Of a stretch of DNA of 64,000 bases, positions 62,001 to 64,000 are shown piece by piece. The stretch spans positions 12,894,001 to 12,958,000 of the forward strand of contig JAEMBT020000002.1 in NCBI GenBank assembly GCA_018873245.2, in the 5' to 3' direction. Under the pieces are notes generated by a model. It was not told the DNA's origin. It saw only the letters and a program-made list of their open reading frames with translations, and did no database searches. The first letter of the stretch is position 1. Each line of letters starts with the position of its first letter. Position numbers and translations under genes: made by a program. This DNA comes from Archegozetes longisetosus. Its lineage: Eukaryota; Arthropoda; Arachnida; Sarcoptiformes; Trhypochthoniidae.

Positions 62001-63981
62001 TTCATTGACGGCGAATCTGCGAAGACGTATGAATGTGTGATTGGCAGCCAATGGACACCCGGATCTATAATTCCTGACTGCGTACCCGAAGACACGAATG
62101 AAGCAAGTTATGACGTAATCGCAACACTTGAATATCGAAGCGGAGGATTCGCACCGCCCGCCTGTATGTCAGCCTATGTCAATTACGTGTCGAGTTATTA
62201 CGCATCACTCAATCAAGTACTCTCTGACCGTTGCTCTGCAATCAATGTTCAAATGGCTATCATATTTTTCAACACCACAATCACTATCAAACCCGATACT
62301 AACGCTCTATCAGTTGAATATGTACTCCGAATAGATCCAGCTGTCAGGCAGAAAATGCTATACGATTTATGCGGTTCAACTCTAGGCCTTATTTTTGATC
62401 TGAGTGTTCCATCAACTTCGGCCATCATTGAACCCCTTTTGAACATATCTTCACAACAAGTCGGTGGTTCGTGTCCCTCATTACAAGCACTTCGTTCTAG
62501 TGTAGTGCGAGGCTTCACATGTCAGGCTGGAGAAATACTAAATAATGTGAATTCGACTTCTGATAAGAATGGAAATCAAGTTCCACGATGTCTTCATTGT
62601 CCAGCTGGAACTTTTGCCTCAAAAGATATGCAAATGTGTACTCTATGTCCTCGAGGCTGGTATCAGGACTCGACGCGTCAGGCATCATGTCGTCAATGTC
62701 CAGATGGAACCTATACTAAAGACAAAGGCAGCAAAAGTTTGTCCGATTGTATGCCTGTTTGTGGTTATGGCACTTATTCGCCATCAGGTTTGGTTCCATG
62801 TCTTCAATGTCCAAGCAATTCGTTCGCTGGCATCCCTCCAAAGGAAGGCTTTAAAGAATGTCAAAAATGTCCAACAAATACATTCACATATTCTGCCGGT
62901 TCGACAAATATTAATGAGTGTAAAGTCAAATGTCCAGCAGGAACCTATTCAGAAACAGGTCTCGAGCCATGCGCCCCATGTCCAACGAATTTTTATCAGG
63001 AAAAAGAAGGACAGACAACATGTAATGAGTGTTCGAGTAAAGAGAGAACTCTACGCCCGGGAGCTCTCAGTCCAGAGGCGTGCACTGCTGGTCAGTGCAG
63101 TTCTATTACGTGTCAAAACGGTGGGGTTTGTATTTTACTCAACCACGAACCAAATTGTTATTGTCCGGCGGGCTTTTCGGGACAATTTTGTGAATTTGAT
63201 ATCAATGAGTGTTCGAGTGAACCCTGTTATAATGGCGGTACTTGTATTGATAACCCTCAGGGATACGTTTGCAAATGTCCGATAGGATATTCGGGACTGC
63301 AGTGTCAACTTGCAAGAAACGAATGCAAGAATGACACGTGCCCAGAAAAGGCTATGTGTCAGGACTCGCCCGGCCTGGGAAATGTCAACTGTTTGTGTAG
63401 ATCTGGCTATGAAGGATTGAGTTGTAATATAACGATCAATCCGTGCAGTCTTGACAGTAATCCATGTGAAAATAATGGTCAATGCGTTCCACTATTGCAA
63501 GGAAGATATCGATGCGATTGTCCGCCCGGTTGGACAGGAAGAAAATGTGAAACCAATATTGATGATTGTGCTGAAGAGCCGTGTCTTTTAGGAGCTAATT
63601 GTACAGATTTGGTAAACGACTACAAATGCGACTGTCCGCCAGGTTTTACGGGTAAACGATGTGATCAAAAGATAGACTTATGCGCAGCCAATCCTTGCAT
63701 TAATGGAGTTTGTGTCGATAAACTCTTTTATCACGAGTGCATTTGTAATCCGGGGTGGGCTGGACTTAGATGTGAAACAAATGTGGATGAGTGTGCTTCA
63801 GATCCGTGTGAAAACAATGCCGAATGTGTCGATCTGGTAGATGGCTTTAAATGTGTTTGTGATACTGGATATATCGGTTCTCGATGTCAGCATCCGATCG
63901 ATTCATGTGAGGCCAAGCCGTGTCAGAACGGAGGCACTTGTCTTGATTTGATCGATGGCTTCATGTGTCAATGCAGACCAG
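49948..63981 (+). CDS. uif: Uninflatable-like giant transmembrane/extracellular protein, 5' part (2,355 residues in window)
   Basis: Drosophila Uninflatable is an apical single-pass epithelial protein needed for tracheal tube growth and inflation and able to antagonise Notch (established knowledge). Here five exons join in frame: 49948-50061, 51476-51512, 51722-51803, 57060-57403 and 57493-63981. Domain order by residue: signal peptide 1-38; C-type lectin 48-185; LDLa 190-226; CUB 228-341, 344-456 and 457-571; sushi 572-629, 634-690, 695-752 and 757-811; EGF 813-851; F5/8C discoidin 853-1004; EGF from 1007; sushi 1077-1132, 1136-1208, 1212-1271 and 1276-1323; discoidin 1325-1469; HYR 1489-1572 and 1573-1659; sushi 1659-1720; unique 1721-1891; GCC2/GCC3-type Cys-rich 1892-2057; EGF repeats from 2059. 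This order matches uif rather than SVEP1 or Notch. No stop interrupts the frame. The 3' end, including any laminin-G domain and membrane segment, is outside the window. Confidence 0.88.
50062..51475 (+). other. uif intron 1 (1.4 kb)
   Basis: Bounded by AGG|GTGAGT and TTTCAG|ACT. AT-rich; no repeats or exons recognised. Confidence 0.7.
51476..51512 (+). CDS. uif: uif exon 2: mature N-terminus
   Basis: A 37-nt exon between TTAATTTCAG and GAAG|GTAAAA, encoding TQSPDNLLHCPE. Cys48 is probably the first cysteine of the C-type lectin domain. It links the signal peptide to the lectin fold and ends in phase 1. Confidence 0.75.
51722..51803 (+). CDS. uif: uif exon 3: N-terminal part of C-type lectin domain
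   Basis: An 82-nt exon between CTTCGTTAG and AGAAG|GTATGC. It encodes DWRREGIYCYRFFNIKHSW, then RRAAEICRR: the first strand and first helix of a C-type lectin domain, with its conserved Cys and Trp pattern. Ends in phase 2, splitting an Arg codon. Confidence 0.82.
51804..57059 (+). other. uif intron 3 (5.3 kb) within the C-type lectin coding region
   Basis: Bounded by AGAAG|GTATGC and GACAG|ATA. Mostly AT-rich. Three locally GC-richer islands stand out: 51846-52040 (many CG-containing words), 52200-52300, and 54290-54530 (an 80-codon open frame with unbiased codons). None resembles a known protein. They could be regulatory or unrecognised small exons. Confidence 0.6.
57060..57403 (+). CDS. 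uif: uif exon 4: C-terminal part of C-type lectin domain
   Basis: A 344-nt exon from GACAG|ATACGGC to TCAG|GTGACT. It carries the lectin signatures SELALISD, SFWIGF, EPN (145-147) and LPFICQ. The EPN triplet is the mannose-type calcium/sugar motif, but the usual WND further on is replaced by SWQLAPC, so calcium-dependent sugar binding is doubtful. The last codons (TCPSG) start the LDLa module. Confidence 0.88.
57493..63981 (+). CDS. uif: uif exon 5: 6.5-kb exon carrying LDLa through the first EGF repeats
   Basis: A single uninterrupted frame of 6,489 nt after TAACTGATAG, preceded by an 89-nt intron. It ends inside the eighth EGF of the C-terminal array, at CQCRP plus a split Gly, with donor CAG|GTATTC. 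Reading on gives GIQLIRI, which lacks the final EGF cysteine, so splicing there is expected. LDLa signature CDGQDDCGDKSDEMDC; discoidin signatures TRGWCG and CMRFELMGC in the first copy, ATGWCG and CLKFELMGC in the second; calcium-type EGFs begin DVDEC, DVNEC and DINEC. Base composition is much richer in GC than the surroundings. Confidence 0.9.
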
Positions 63982-64000
63982 GTATTCAGTTAATTCGTAT

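Noticed and set aside
57114-62518. Other open frames on both strands across 57-62.5 kb
   Set aside because: Shadows of the uif exons 4 and 5; none shows domain structure.
62569-63285. 238-codon plus-strand open frame, the longest closed frame in the window
   Set aside because: It lies in another frame of the uif giant exon, whose true frame encodes the Cys-rich and EGF repeats with regular cysteine spacing. A shadow.
1-64000. CRISPR arrays, operons, ribosome binding sites, rRNA, complete tRNAs
   Set aside because: Introns and protein domains show this is animal nuclear DNA; no regularly spaced repeats, rRNA or intact tRNA were seen.

Overview
This is AT-rich (roughly 70% A+T), gene-sparse animal DNA. 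It carries two recognisable host genes, both with canonical GT-AG introns and both of metazoan signalling or extracellular-matrix type. The second gene is a clear counterpart of Drosophila uninflatable, so an arthropod is the most likely source. I cannot name the species. Introns and intergenic DNA are packed with terminal-inverted-repeat and fold-back elements, many of them decayed.

Layout. Positions 1-7757 are intergenic and repeat-bearing: a fold-back element with a younger element nested inside it, and a second long-TIR element at 4.4-5.2 kb. From 33981 down to 7861 on the minus strand lies a complete Dok (docking protein / downstream of kinase) gene. It has five coding exons joined in frame to 507 residues: a PH domain, an IRS-type PTB domain with a 24-residue in-frame insertion, and a tail with a YxxP site. 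Its introns (17.4, 0.1, 2.9 and 4.3 kb) hold most of the mobile DNA in the window: three or more long inverted repeats, a hAT element with perfect 8-bp target duplications and a transposase remnant, members of a second TIR family, and tRNA-like cores. Positions 34000-49947 separate two divergently oriented genes and contain candidate 5' micro-exons of the minus-strand gene and another TIR element with exact target duplications.

From 49948 to the window end on the plus strand lies the 5' two-thirds or so of an uninflatable (uif) orthologue. There is a signal-peptide exon, three small exons encoding a C-type lectin domain, and one 6.5-kb exon. That exon encodes LDLa, CUB x3, sushi x4, EGF, discoidin, EGF, sushi x4, discoidin, HYR x2, sushi, a unique region, cysteine-rich GCC2/GCC3 repeats and EGF repeats. 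The last exon ends at a splice donor 19 bases before the window edge. The remaining EGF repeats, laminin-G domain, membrane segment and cytoplasmic tail expected for the family lie outside.

How they work together: no direct functional link between Dok (cytoplasmic adaptor downstream of tyrosine kinases) and uif (apical epithelial transmembrane protein) is evident. They share only a head-to-head arrangement.
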